A stretch of 64,000 nucleotides of DNA, taken from contig JBFFWQ010000005.1 in assembly GCA_041570195.1 (NCBI GenBank), positions 36,669-100,668 on the forward strand, given 5' to 3'. The notes under the pieces were generated by a model, which was not told the origin of the DNA, ran no database searches, and saw nothing but the letters and a program-made list of their open reading frames with translations. The DNA comes from UBA11865 sp041570195 (GTDB lineage Bacteria; Chloroflexota; Anaerolineae; Promineifilales; Promineifilaceae). A program made the position numbers and the translations under genes. Shown here piece after piece: positions 42,101 to 50,057 of this stretch (its first letter is position 1; the number at the start of each line of letters is the position of its first letter).

Positions 42101-42315
42101 ATCCATCGAACAGGGAAGTGCCCATCAGCCAAAGCCGTGGACAGTTGGTGAAGCCGTTGCAACAGAAAAGGGCTGTCACCCCCGCCGCGGGTATTGAGCA
42201 GACCCGCATCGAAAAATAGGGGAGCGGCGGCGGCTATCGCCACCACCAAGGCGGCCGCCAGAAACCATGTTCTCGTGGCTGGTGTCTGTTTGATGCGCGA
42301 CACGATACCGGTCAT
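39139..42315 (-). CDS. PTPS-related giant membrane protein (GT-C-like)
   Basis: The 1058-residue protein starts with about thirteen membrane helices. The first extracytoplasmic loop contains GGGDSPFLLQRLHQL and the family hallmark WMPDANYGYGYPFFNYYAPF, as in the 6-pyruvoyl-tetrahydropterin-synthase-related membrane domain. Despite that name the family has a GT-C glycosyltransferase-like topology with an acidic first loop. A beta-rich extracytoplasmic part and further C-terminal domains of about 400 residues follow (repeated LxLQWLxRxPLxxxYxxSLRL-like strands). It is the last gene of a minus-strand run with two surface proteins and a GT39, so it probably works on envelope glycans or glycoproteins. 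The enzymatic role is unproven. Confidence 0.8.
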   Translation of the reverse strand: MTGIVSRIKQTPATRTWFLAAALVVAIAAAAPLFFDAGLLNTRGGGDSPFLLQRLHQLSTALADGHFPVRWMPDANYGYGYPFFNYYAPFSIFVAALFRFLGATFVLAIKLAQLSGFVVAAWGMFLLGRRWLGGNWAGLLAAAAYTLAPFHMVNVYVRGDSLAEFWAMAIYPLIILAVDRLAIMTLAPRRSDQSVRMAWRLGAALLAMAYAALILSHNISALIFTPFLLLYLAFDGWPKTEERIHDQGGYQQNAIPPQRQIWRTSRGRHLIWALMAMVLALALAAWFWIPALAESSIAQLGPVSEGYFHYSNHFRDSDLVQGTLLFDYNTVGGRAFSMGLLQAVSILLGAIALFVYGRRPPNSVSRGRQLYIVTGLLLATFMITSFSAPLWDNLPLLSFTQFPWRFLSIQAFFGALAAAGLALLPGRRLIVPLVVILLSVTSLSGFRLDFLSLTDADVTAERLAQYEWYSGNIGTTISAEYLPDSVQPRPQTSQWLNRGRRDEVQVLNGEIVAIEPISLNSARQEWRVSAGDAGATVALPTLAWPGWTASMDGEWLDLHIAEGSGLIVLTVPGGEHRVELHLGRTPVRLASEIVALAALVVCTWLLVTSRRWRLGRKAIFLIGGVLLLSITLRLLPETDLQADDLNWDFGQLAYLHHANEEISFDNGARLTSYSYSGDEFTAGEMLVVTLNWAGGAADQANLGLTTPAANRGFRPPMISQQNQEIMAGAVQYGLTIPENAPAGLVMPRLAISGVKALTPSGLPRNHLNLRPILLKDRPQPAVAGEDILDARAHQVTPRDGRVLDLQLQWLTRRPLTQNYNYSLRLVDGFGRDLASSDGQPGHGYLPSSGWPAGQWVDDWMSMILPSDLGDSAPEGPFDLIVRLYDVADNEIVLTRLLGQMEWQERLLQFTPGQPAFALPPQASSLVAEFDRDVGLVGYTLNHDQDRLDLTLYWAARAAIREDLFHFVHVENTDGELVTQHDSMPRRNTYPTSQWVGGEIVADALDIDLSQLPAGEYTLHVGLYLLQDDQALRVPISSAGDQVTNDNRLQLPEMILIQN

Positions 42316-42379
42316 GTGCTATCTACCCAAGGCCGATCTGGCCGCCCCGATTCACATGTCGGCGGTCACGCAACACGCG

Positions 42380-43729
42380 CTAGATTTCGGTTGGGCGAGA
42401 TTGTCGCAGTAGGATTACAATGAGAACCACCAATAAGACGACGGCCAATAGAATCGCCCCCAGGCCGATCAAAGCAAATAGGCTAGGGCCGTCATCGCCC
42501 GTACTGCCGCTGCCTTCATCTGGAGACTGCCCTTCGCCGGGTTCCGGCGTGACTTCACCAATCGCCTCGCCCGAGCCTTCTGATTCGACCCGGCTACCGA
42601 ACTCCAGGGAGATGGTCGAGCCATCGGTAACATCAACCGTTGCGTTTTGGGCTGTGGTCATTTCAACATTTCTGGGAACCTGTTGAGCCACGACATATGT
42701 GCCGGCCGGAATCTCAGGGAAACAAATGGCTGTGCTAGCCCCGGTTGAGACGCCGCTGGCCACGACTTGATCGCCCTGAGCGACGGTGAAGGTCACCCCG
42801 GCCATATATCCTTCATCTGGATCGCGCAAACCGTTGCCATTGGTGTCGGCGAAGGCGTTGACACAGATGACGCCGCCTTGCGGCGGGACGGGCGTGTTCG
42901 TTGGCGTCTCGGTTGGTACGGGCGTTGCCGTGGGCGGGATCGCCGGCGTCGGCGTGACGGTGGGCGGCAGCGGCGTATTTGTGGCCACCGGCTGAGGGGG
43001 TGGTGGCGGAGGGGGCGGCGGCGTATTGGTTGGGGGTGGACCGACCTCAACCAGTTCCGCCTTGTCAAACCAGATGTCGAGGTGCTTGCGGCACTGATTG
43101 GCACCGCTGAGGTCGCCCTGCACGTAAACCGTCACCTGATTGCCGGTCGCCGTCGCTTCCACGGAGAATTGTTGCCAGTTGCCGGTGCCGCCGCCCATAT
43201 GGGGCGATCCCGAGCCGCCCCAGACCACATCGCTGTCGTGCCAAATGCCGCTGCCGTTGGGATCGATGCCGCCCCGGATTCCTAGGTTGACCGAGGAGTC
43301 ACTGGGGGCGGGATACTGGTCGTTGGAAGCCCGGCCGGTGCCATAGAATGTGAGACGGTAAGTCGAACCCGGGTTGACGTTAACCGTCTGCAAGACGCCG
43401 CCGCGCCAGGTATCAAATTGGTTGCCAACGTGCTGCGAACGGGCGCCGTCGAAGATAATGCTGCCGTTGTACTCTGGCGACCAGATTGGCAAGACCGAGT
43501 ATCTATCGCTGCAGTTCTCAGGTTTTGGATTGGAGTTCAGTTCTTGATGCCACTTGGACCAACTCTGGGCTGTGCCACTGCTGTAGGGCTCTTCGAAGCT
43601 TGGATTGTTCAATAGATTTGACTGCCGTGCTGGCGCTGCGGAAGTCGGTTCGGCATCATGACGAACCGCTAGGAGAAGCAAACAGAGTAGCAGCAGAAGT
43701 TGCGAAATTCGTACGATCAGCCGTTTCAT
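42380..43729 (-). CDS. C-terminally anchored surface protein with CBM-like and SdrD-like domains
   Basis: I start at the ATG at 43729, directly before a signal peptide (MKRLIVRISQLLLLLCLLLL), giving 449 residues. The mature protein begins with NLLNNPSFE and a jelly-roll CBM-like domain of about 190 residues. A Pro/Thr linker rich in PPP and TPTP follows, then an SdrD B-like domain (FADTNGNGLRDPDEG) and a C-terminal helix with a basic end (LFALIGLGAILLAVVLLVVL...). The architecture is a stalked, membrane-anchored surface protein. The neighbour at 43805-45442 has the same plan. It belongs to a same-strand group with GT39 and PTPS-related proteins that may glycosylate it. Confidence 0.85.
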   Translation of the reverse strand: MKRLIVRISQLLLLLCLLLLAVRHDAEPTSAAPARQSNLLNNPSFEEPYSSGTAQSWSKWHQELNSNPKPENCSDRYSVLPIWSPEYNGSIIFDGARSQHVGNQFDTWRGGVLQTVNVNPGSTYRLTFYGTGRASNDQYPAPSDSSVNLGIRGGIDPNGSGIWHDSDVVWGGSGSPHMGGGTGNWQQFSVEATATGNQVTVYVQGDLSGANQCRKHLDIWFDKAELVEVGPPPTNTPPPPPPPPPQPVATNTPLPPTVTPTPAIPPTATPVPTETPTNTPVPPQGGVICVNAFADTNGNGLRDPDEGYMAGVTFTVAQGDQVVASGVSTGASTAICFPEIPAGTYVVAQQVPRNVEMTTAQNATVDVTDGSTISLEFGSRVESEGSGEAIGEVTPEPGEGQSPDEGSGSTGDDGPSLFALIGLGAILLAVVLLVVLIVILLRQSRPTEI

Positions 43730-43804
43730 TCGTATATTCCCTCGGCGTTGGCATCTAAAGAGGCGTGGCACTTCATCGTGATAGTAGCTTTGGCTCTGAA
43801 CAGG

Positions 43805-45442
43805 TCAACTAGCGTTTGCCCGGCGATTGTTCAGGAAAATGGCCGCAACGGCCACCAGGAGCAGCACGCCCACGACGGCCGCACCAATCAAGGCCGCAGT
43901 CAGGAGCCCATCGCCGTTATCAGCCAATGGATCGGTCTCAGCCGCAGGCTCGCTCTTGGCCGCCGATTCATCTTGATTGCTGACCATGGCCAGCGTCTCA
44001 TCGGCCATATAGCTACCAAATTCCAGATTTAGCGAGCTGCCTTCAGAAAGCGAGACGGCCCGGTCACCGGCCGTGGTGAGAACTTCATTGGGCAAGACAG
44101 AACGCGTGACCCGGTAGCTGCCGGCGCTAAGGCCCTCCACGCAAAATGGTTCAGACTCGCCGTCGGTGACATAGTTGCTAACAACCGCCTGGCCATCGCT
44201 AATAGTGAAGGCCACGGCCGGACGCAAGGCCTCGTCAGCATCCTGAACGCCATCAGCGTTAAGGTCATCGTAGGCCTTCAGGCAGACGGAGACCTCCGAC
44301 GGGATTGGCCCATCGTCGGCAGCTTGCCCGTCGTCGGCCGGCGGCGGTTCACTCTCGGCCGGGGTCTCGCTTTCCGGTTGAGCTTCGGCGCTTTCAACCT
44401 CATCGGAAGGCGCCGCCTCGCTGCTGCCTCCCGCGCTTTCAACGTCAACCTGCGTCTCTTCGCCGGGCGCTTCGCCGCGCCCGACGATGACCAGATCGCC
44501 CGGCCGCAGAACAGTGTCTCGACTCGCTTCATTCAACTCAAGGATCTCGTCTAGTGTTAAACCGGCCCGTGCCGCCAGTGCCCATATTGAGTCGCCCGGC
44601 TGCACTTCGGCGTAGATGATGCCCTCCGCGTTTGGCGTTGCCGTGGGCGCAGGCACGAACTGAGCCGGGGCGGCCGGCGCCGGCGCGGGATTGTCGTCGC
44701 CGCCGCTGGCAGGCGGCGCCACGGCCGGCGCGACGCTGCCACCGGTTGCGGTCAGGGTAGCATCATCCCAATAGATATCATTGTGTTTGAAGCCGTATTC
44801 CGGACTATTGGGATTGACGCTCGGCGCCGAATAAGTGAAGACGGTCACTTTATCACCCTGGGCCTGGGCCTGTACCGCAAACGGGACATAGGCGTCAAAG
44901 GGCTGCTGAAACTCTGACCAGACGATATTCGGGTTATAAATATTGGTGCCGCCGGTAGGGTCAATGCCGACCCGCATATTGGGCGTGCCCGAGCGGTCGG
45001 AGACGTCAGAATTGTCCGCCTCAGTCATCCAGGCCTGGCCAAAGATGGTGAACTGCACCACGGCATTGGCCGGCACGGTTACCGTCTGGCGTAGGCCGGC
45101 CTTGTGGGTCGACCAGAAGGAGAAGTACTGTGCTGCCCGGCTGCCAGAGAGGATGCGCCCGCCGCCGACGTTCATTTCGGCCGGTTTATATTCTGGATTG
45201 ACGTCGGTAGGGCGTTCTTTCACCCACCAGGGTTTCCAGCCCGAGGGCATCTGGGCCGTAGTGCAGATATTTCGCGGGCAATCGGCCAACTCCTGGGGCG
45301 TTTCGGGGATATAGCTTGAGTAATCACCTTCGAAACTGGGATTAGTTAGCAGGTTGCCGCCTTGGGCCTCGGCTGGTGACAGCCACCAACTCAGGCCAAA
45401 CAAGGCCAGCAAGGCAAATAGTATCAAACCAGCGGTTCGCAT
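43805..45442 (-). CDS. C-terminally anchored surface protein with CBM-like, LysM and SdrD-like domains
   Basis: The ATG at 45442 follows AGAGGAGAG and a signal peptide (MRTAGLILFALLALFGLSWW), giving 545 residues. The mature start NLLTNPSFEGDYSS leads into a jelly-roll CBM-like domain. A LysM domain follows (YAEVQPGDSIWALAARAGLT, then LNEASRDTVLRPGDLV), which binds glycan chains. An acidic linker, an SdrD B-like domain (YDDLNADGVQDADEA) and a final helix complete it. It differs from the neighbour at 42380-43729 mainly by the LysM insertion, so the two are probably paralogues from a tandem duplication. Confidence 0.87.
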   Translation of the reverse strand: MRTAGLILFALLALFGLSWWLSPAEAQGGNLLTNPSFEGDYSSYIPETPQELADCPRNICTTAQMPSGWKPWWVKERPTDVNPEYKPAEMNVGGGRILSGSRAAQYFSFWSTHKAGLRQTVTVPANAVVQFTIFGQAWMTEADNSDVSDRSGTPNMRVGIDPTGGTNIYNPNIVWSEFQQPFDAYVPFAVQAQAQGDKVTVFTYSAPSVNPNSPEYGFKHNDIYWDDATLTATGGSVAPAVAPPASGGDDNPAPAPAAPAQFVPAPTATPNAEGIIYAEVQPGDSIWALAARAGLTLDEILELNEASRDTVLRPGDLVIVGRGEAPGEETQVDVESAGGSSEAAPSDEVESAEAQPESETPAESEPPPADDGQAADDGPIPSEVSVCLKAYDDLNADGVQDADEALRPAVAFTISDGQAVVSNYVTDGESEPFCVEGLSAGSYRVTRSVLPNEVLTTAGDRAVSLSEGSSLNLEFGSYMADETLAMVSNQDESAAKSEPAAETDPLADNGDGLLTAALIGAAVVGVLLLVAVAAIFLNNRRANAS

Positions 45443-45471
45443 TTCTTCTCTCCTCTGGCTGTTCCCGGGCG

Positions 45472-47451
45472 CTATGGTTGCCACAGCCAGGCGTCGCCCG
45501 CAGGAGCGCCGTCCTCGTCGAGCACGGGCAGATGTTCCTGCGTGACGGCATCGTATAATCCTATCAGGATCTGATGTTTTTGTTCCTCATACGGTACATT
45601 CGGCATCAAAATGTGTGAGTCGACGATGGTCAGTCCTCTTCGCCACCACTGCGCCGGCCAGTTGCCGTCACCGGGCACGCCGTCACTTTGCCCGATCAAG
45701 TCGCCCTGCTCCATCAAGTGAACAAAGGCGATCAAAGATCGGTTTACCGCTTCAATTCCCAATGACCAGTGAAGGTCGACCTGCACGCGGCCGTCACCCA
45801 ACGGCAAGATTTCAGCACCGCGCAATTGTATGGCATTGTCAAAGTTCGCCAAGATCGACTCATCTGGCGCTTTGGTTGCCTCGTAGCGCACGTAGAGCGC
45901 ATAGGCTTCCGGTTCCAGGTCGCCCTGAACCAGGCTTCCTGTTCGGGCTGATACCAGGGCCGGGCTATTTATCGCCCTCGCCGGTTGATCGAGCCGCTCA
46001 TAGGGCCAGGCGTAAATCGCTGCCGGCTGTTCTACCTGGTCAGCGGCCAGCTCATCCGTATCGTAAAGAACGAGCGGCCTCTTGGCATCGACCAGGAATC
46101 GCATTGACGGCCAGTCTCGCCAGAAGCGCCGGTCGACGTAAACCGGCACGCCGGTTGGTTCGTCATTAATGTCGCTGGCCAGGTCACTTGCTGCGGCATC
46201 AAACCAATAAGCGGTCTGAGGTTGGCGCGAATAGATCACAAAATAGTCGTTGAGGGTCAGCGCAAGGCTGGCGATAAGCAACCCAATGACCAAGGCATGG
46301 GCCAGGCGCGCCGGTGCTTTGGACCAACTCCAGAGCAGTGATAAGCCAATGGCGGGAAAGAAAAGAGCGCCGGGCAAGATCCCAACCGCTCGCAGAAAAT
46401 GAGGCGCGTCCTCAGCCAGAATCGTGGGCGCTAGCATGACGCCTACCCAAAGAAGCAGGAGCATCGCCGCCGGCCGGCGCCAATTCACCACGCACCAGAT
46501 AAGCCCGGCCAAAAAAGGTATGGCCATGAACAGATCAAACAGGGGGCGGCCTGGTGGGTTATGGCGAATGATGTCATCGCCGGCTACAAAAAATAGACCG
46601 AGCGCTTGCCAGATCTGCCGCCACAACGCTCGCGGCAAATCCCCGCCATTAATCGCTGGATTCAGAATCGATACCTGTCCCAGGCGTCCAAAGAGTAGAT
46701 CAGGCTGGCCAAATGACAGGACCAGAAGGGGCGCCAGGACCATGACCGCCCCTGCGGCGAAATAAGCCGCTCCTGGCCAGATACCTTTCATCCGGCCAGT
46801 CAGGAAAAGGTACGTGATCAGGAGAATGAAGATGACCGGAGTGAAACGGACGGCCAGATAGGTATAGAAGCCGAGGCCGTAGACCAGGCCGCTGAGCAGC
46901 CAAAGCCAGGCGACATTCTGACCTTCTCTGGTCCGGCGATAAGCGAATGTGCCCAGCCAGAACAATATTGCCAGCATCAAGGGCAGCAATATCGGGCGCA
47001 GGCCGATGCGGCTGAGATGGATGGGCCAAATGGTAATGGCCCAGAGCACGGCCGATAAGAGTCCCACCCGTCTTCCAAACCAGGTTTTGGCGAGCTTGTA
47101 TGTCAGCCAGGTTGTCAAAGTGCCAATCACGGCCGCCGCCAGTCGAATGGCTAAGGTCGTGTTGCCCAGTAGGGCGATAGATAACGCTGTCAGGTAGATA
47201 TATGCTGGCTCACGGCCGTTATTGGCCGTGAAGTAAAATGGGCTTTGCCCATCACGGTTGCCGGATAGAACGTCAAGGGCGTCCAATCCATTGACCGCCT
47301 CATCTCGGTACAGTCCGGGAGGCGCTTCACCCAATTGCCAGAACCGCAAACCTGCGGCGACGATCACTGCTAACAGTAATAACGCCCATCCTGGTTGGGA
47401 TGGGCGAAGGTGTCGCGCTAGATATCCTTTACTCTGACCGATGGTTGTCAA
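45472..47451 (-). CDS. GT39-family (PMT_2-like) membrane glycosyltransferase
   Basis: The 659-residue protein has about eleven helices. The first extracytoplasmic loop contains GLYRDEAVNGLDAL, whose acidic DE pair marks PMT-type GT-C glycosyltransferases; these use polyprenyl-phosphate sugars to glycosylate proteins or lipids outside the membrane. The loop YFTANNGREPAYIYLTALSI supports the same family. A soluble C-terminal region of about 200 residues follows the helices. The start is a TTG at 47451, since no in-frame ATG precedes the first helix. A near-consensus promoter lies only about 10 bp upstream, so the mRNA may be leaderless. It heads the surface-protein operon. Confidence 0.87.
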   Translation of the reverse strand: MTTIGQSKGYLARHLRPSQPGWALLLLAVIVAAGLRFWQLGEAPPGLYRDEAVNGLDALDVLSGNRDGQSPFYFTANNGREPAYIYLTALSIALLGNTTLAIRLAAAVIGTLTTWLTYKLAKTWFGRRVGLLSAVLWAITIWPIHLSRIGLRPILLPLMLAILFWLGTFAYRRTREGQNVAWLWLLSGLVYGLGFYTYLAVRFTPVIFILLITYLFLTGRMKGIWPGAAYFAAGAVMVLAPLLVLSFGQPDLLFGRLGQVSILNPAINGGDLPRALWRQIWQALGLFFVAGDDIIRHNPPGRPLFDLFMAIPFLAGLIWCVVNWRRPAAMLLLLWVGVMLAPTILAEDAPHFLRAVGILPGALFFPAIGLSLLWSWSKAPARLAHALVIGLLIASLALTLNDYFVIYSRQPQTAYWFDAAASDLASDINDEPTGVPVYVDRRFWRDWPSMRFLVDAKRPLVLYDTDELAADQVEQPAAIYAWPYERLDQPARAINSPALVSARTGSLVQGDLEPEAYALYVRYEATKAPDESILANFDNAIQLRGAEILPLGDGRVQVDLHWSLGIEAVNRSLIAFVHLMEQGDLIGQSDGVPGDGNWPAQWWRRGLTIVDSHILMPNVPYEEQKHQILIGLYDAVTQEHLPVLDEDGAPAGDAWLWQP

Positions 47452-47460
47452 ATCAAGGCA

Positions 47461-47488
47461 AGTATAGCAAAATACGATCCTGTGTCAA
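47461..47488 (-). promoter_or_regulatory. near-consensus promoter of the GT39/surface-protein operon
   Basis: On the minus strand TTGACA (47483-47488), a 16-bp spacer and TATACT (47461-47466) form the best promoter match in the window. Transcription would begin near 47454, only a few bases before the TTG start at 47451. Confidence 0.75.
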
Positions 47489-47671
47489 CTTTCACAAAGG
47501 GCCGCCATCAGACATATCCAGCTTCGATCTCAGCGACCACAACTGGCCTGCAACCGGCCGGTTGAGGCAGTCATTTGCTGGCATCTCAGATATGGCTCGA
47601 CCTCTGCACAAACTCTGGGCAGCATCTCAGGATCTGCGGATTAACCTCTGTCTTGCCATGCTGAAGTGATC

Positions 47672-48781
47672 ATGCGCGTCTTAATGGTTTCCAAAGCCTG
47701 CCTGGTAGGATCGTACCAGACTAAATTAGAAGCGATCGCTGCCTTTGATGACGTGGAATTGTCCGTCATCGTGCCGCCGCTATGGCAAGATCCGGCCGGC
47801 GAGATTCACCTGGAGCGTAGCCATACCGATGGCTACCGGCTTTTGGTCGATCCCATTCGCCTCAATGGCCATTATCACCTGCATTACTACCCTAAGCTGG
47901 CTGAACGGTTGCATACGCTAGCTCCACACATTCTGCATATGGATGAGGAGCCATATAATCTGGCTACCTGGCGCGCGGTGCGCCAGGCGAAGCAGGCCGG
48001 CATCAAGAGCATTTTCTTTTCCTGGCAGAACATCAAACGTGAATATCCCTGGCCTTTTAGCCGACTGGAAAGGCAAGTACTGGCCATGGTTGATCATGCC
48101 ATAGCCGGCAACGAGGCTTCGGCATCCATCTGGCGCGACAAAGGCTACCGGGGCCGCATGGAGATTATCCCTCAATTTGGAATCGAGCCTGGTTTGTTTC
48201 GACCGCCGCCTAACCGGGACGATGGTCGCGTCTTTACGATCGGATCGGCCGGCCGGCGCCTTGTTCCCGAAAAGGGCGTTGATTTACTTCTGAGGGCGGC
48301 CGCTGGTCTGCCAGGTATCTGGCGCGTACTGATCGCCGGCGAAGGGCCAGAGCGGTCGGTCTTGGAGCAACTGGCTGGCCAATTGGGGATTAGTGAGCGC
48401 GTTCAATTCGACGGCGCCATACCTTCTGACCAGATGCCGGCTTATCTTGGTCAACTGGATGTCCTGGTGATGCCTTCGCGCACATTGCCAAATTGGAAGG
48501 AACAGTTTGGCCGGGTTCTGATCGAGGCCATGGCCTGCGGCGCGGTGGTCGTCGGCTCTGACAGCGGCGAAATTCCAAATGTCATTGGCGATGCGGGACT
48601 AGTCTTTCCCGAAGACGACGCCGCCGCTCTCACAGCGCATCTACTGGCGGTGATGTCGGACGAAACAATCCGCGCATCGCTAAGTGAGGCCGGCCAGCAG
48701 AGAGTGTTGGCCAACTATACCCAGGAGCAGGTGGCTGCTCGGACGGTTGGCGTTTACAGGGAGATGCTGGCGGACGCGTAA
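47672..48781 (+). CDS. GT4-family glycosyltransferase
   Basis: The ATG at 47672 gives 369 residues; a GTG at 47666 adds two. It has the GT-B two-domain layout. The N-terminal acceptor domain starts MRVLMVSKACLVGSYQTKLE. The C-terminal donor domain carries GSAGRRLVPEKGVDLLLRAA, the VMPSRTLPNWKEQFGRVLIE nucleotide-sugar motif (EX7E type) and AMACGAVVVGSDSGEIPNVI. It would be a cytosolic, retaining transferase building envelope polysaccharide or glycolipid. It diverges from the GT39 operon, and the 220 bp between them contain that operon's promoter. The sugar and acceptor are unknown. Confidence 0.92.
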   Translation: MRVLMVSKACLVGSYQTKLEAIAAFDDVELSVIVPPLWQDPAGEIHLERSHTDGYRLLVDPIRLNGHYHLHYYPKLAERLHTLAPHILHMDEEPYNLATWRAVRQAKQAGIKSIFFSWQNIKREYPWPFSRLERQVLAMVDHAIAGNEASASIWRDKGYRGRMEIIPQFGIEPGLFRPPPNRDDGRVFTIGSAGRRLVPEKGVDLLLRAAAGLPGIWRVLIAGEGPERSVLEQLAGQLGISERVQFDGAIPSDQMPAYLGQLDVLVMPSRTLPNWKEQFGRVLIEAMACGAVVVGSDSGEIPNVIGDAGLVFPEDDAAALTAHLLAVMSDETIRASLSEAGQQRVLANYTQEQVAARTVGVYREMLADA

Positions 48782-48836
48782 CTCTTTCCGGCTGATCCCC
48801 TCTGGTTTAGCTATTTTGCTGCTGGATTCATTACAG

Positions 48837-48842
48837 TATACT
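48837..48842 (+). promoter_or_regulatory. -10 box of the TPR/LuxR-Kelch operon
   Basis: TATACT at 48837-48842 with TTTGCT 16 bp upstream is a plausible promoter for the three-gene operon starting at 48959. It would leave a leader of about 110 nt. Confidence 0.45.
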
Positions 48843-48958
48843 CAAGTAGGTTGGTCAAGGATCCTAATGGGTCACGTATCCGGAGGTTGATCTATTTGGC
48901 GGGCAGAATACCTCGCTTGTTTTGAACGCAACTGTGGTTGCAGCACTGCCCTAAGAAG

Positions 48959-50050
48959 ATGGCCTTCGAAGCTCGCCAGCAGAAGATGGATGACGATCTA
49001 AAGCAGCCGCAGGAAGAGCTGCCAATCGATGAAGAAGCGCCTCAAGAGGAGGAGGTTCGCTCACGGCCGCTGTTTCAAATCATTGGCGTCATTTTGATAG
49101 GGTTGGCGGTCATTCTGGGCGTCTATGGCACGGTCGCCTATCTGGCCTGGCAGAGGAGTCAGGAAATCCAGGAAGAAAAGGCCCAGAACTCGTTGCAAGA
49201 AGAAATCGAGAAGCAGCTGGCGTCGGCCCGCGATGACCTGGCAGCGGACAACCTGTTGCTTGCCCAACGCCGGCTAGAGTGGATCCTGCAGAATGAGCCC
49301 GACCATCTCGAAGCCCTGATCTTGAAATCGGAGATCGAGGAGCAGCTGGCGCCCACGCCCACACCCAGGCCAACGCCCACGAGACCGGCTGTGGCGGAAG
49401 AAGAAGATTCCGCTGACGACGATCTGGTTCGCGCCTTCACCATGCTGGAGAATCTCATTGTGGAAGCGAATTGGGCGGAGGCAATTTCGGCCATCGTCGC
49501 CTTTCAATCGCAGCAACCAAACTACCGCCGGCAAGATACTGACCGTATGCTCTACGAATCCTACATTAGCCTGGGCCAGGATCTGTTGAACAGCGACCAG
49601 GTTGAATTGGGTATTAGCTATTTGAGCCAGGCAGAGTCGCTTGGCGACTTGCCCCAAGAGGTTGAAGATCAACGATTCTGGGCTGAACTCTACTTGCAAG
49701 GAATCGCTTACTATGGCGTTGAATGGGGAACCGCCATTTACTTCTTTCGTGACCTTTGCGCAGCGGCCCCTTTCTACCAGAATTCATGTCAAAAACTGCG
49801 CCAGGCGCTCATCATGCACGCGGATGGTTATACGGCAAATCTGGATTGGTGCCCGGCCGAAGCGCTATATGTTGAAGCGACTCAACTGGAAAGGGATGCG
49901 TTGCTATCTGAGAAATTAACGGCCGCTCGGCAACAATGCCTGGAAGCGACGCCAACGCCATCGGCGCCGATCACCGGCACGGTGAACATCAGTGGAACCC
50001 TGCCGATCGCGACGAGTGAAGCGGCCGGCGAAAATGACGAGGGCCAGTAG
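48959..50050 (+). CDS. membrane-anchored TPR-like protein
   Basis: Starting at the ATG at 48959 (AAGAAG upstream) gives 363 residues; an ATG at 48986 is equally possible. An acidic cytosolic N-terminus of about 38 residues is followed by one membrane helix (FQIIGVILIGLAVILGVYGT) and a coiled coil (RSQEIQEEKAQNSLQEEIEK). Helical TPR-like repeats follow on the outside, interrupted by a Pro/Thr linker (TPTPRPTPTRP). No enzyme motif is present. It sits 7 bp before the LuxR-Kelch gene, and a second TPR gene follows that, so the three proteins probably form one signalling or scaffolding unit across the membrane. Confidence 0.75.
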   Translation: MAFEARQQKMDDDLKQPQEELPIDEEAPQEEEVRSRPLFQIIGVILIGLAVILGVYGTVAYLAWQRSQEIQEEKAQNSLQEEIEKQLASARDDLAADNLLLAQRRLEWILQNEPDHLEALILKSEIEEQLAPTPTPRPTPTRPAVAEEEDSADDDLVRAFTMLENLIVEANWAEAISAIVAFQSQQPNYRRQDTDRMLYESYISLGQDLLNSDQVELGISYLSQAESLGDLPQEVEDQRFWAELYLQGIAYYGVEWGTAIYFFRDLCAAAPFYQNSCQKLRQALIMHADGYTANLDWCPAEALYVEATQLERDALLSEKLTAARQQCLEATPTPSAPITGTVNISGTLPIATSEAAGENDEGQ

Positions 50051-50057
50051 GGCGAAA

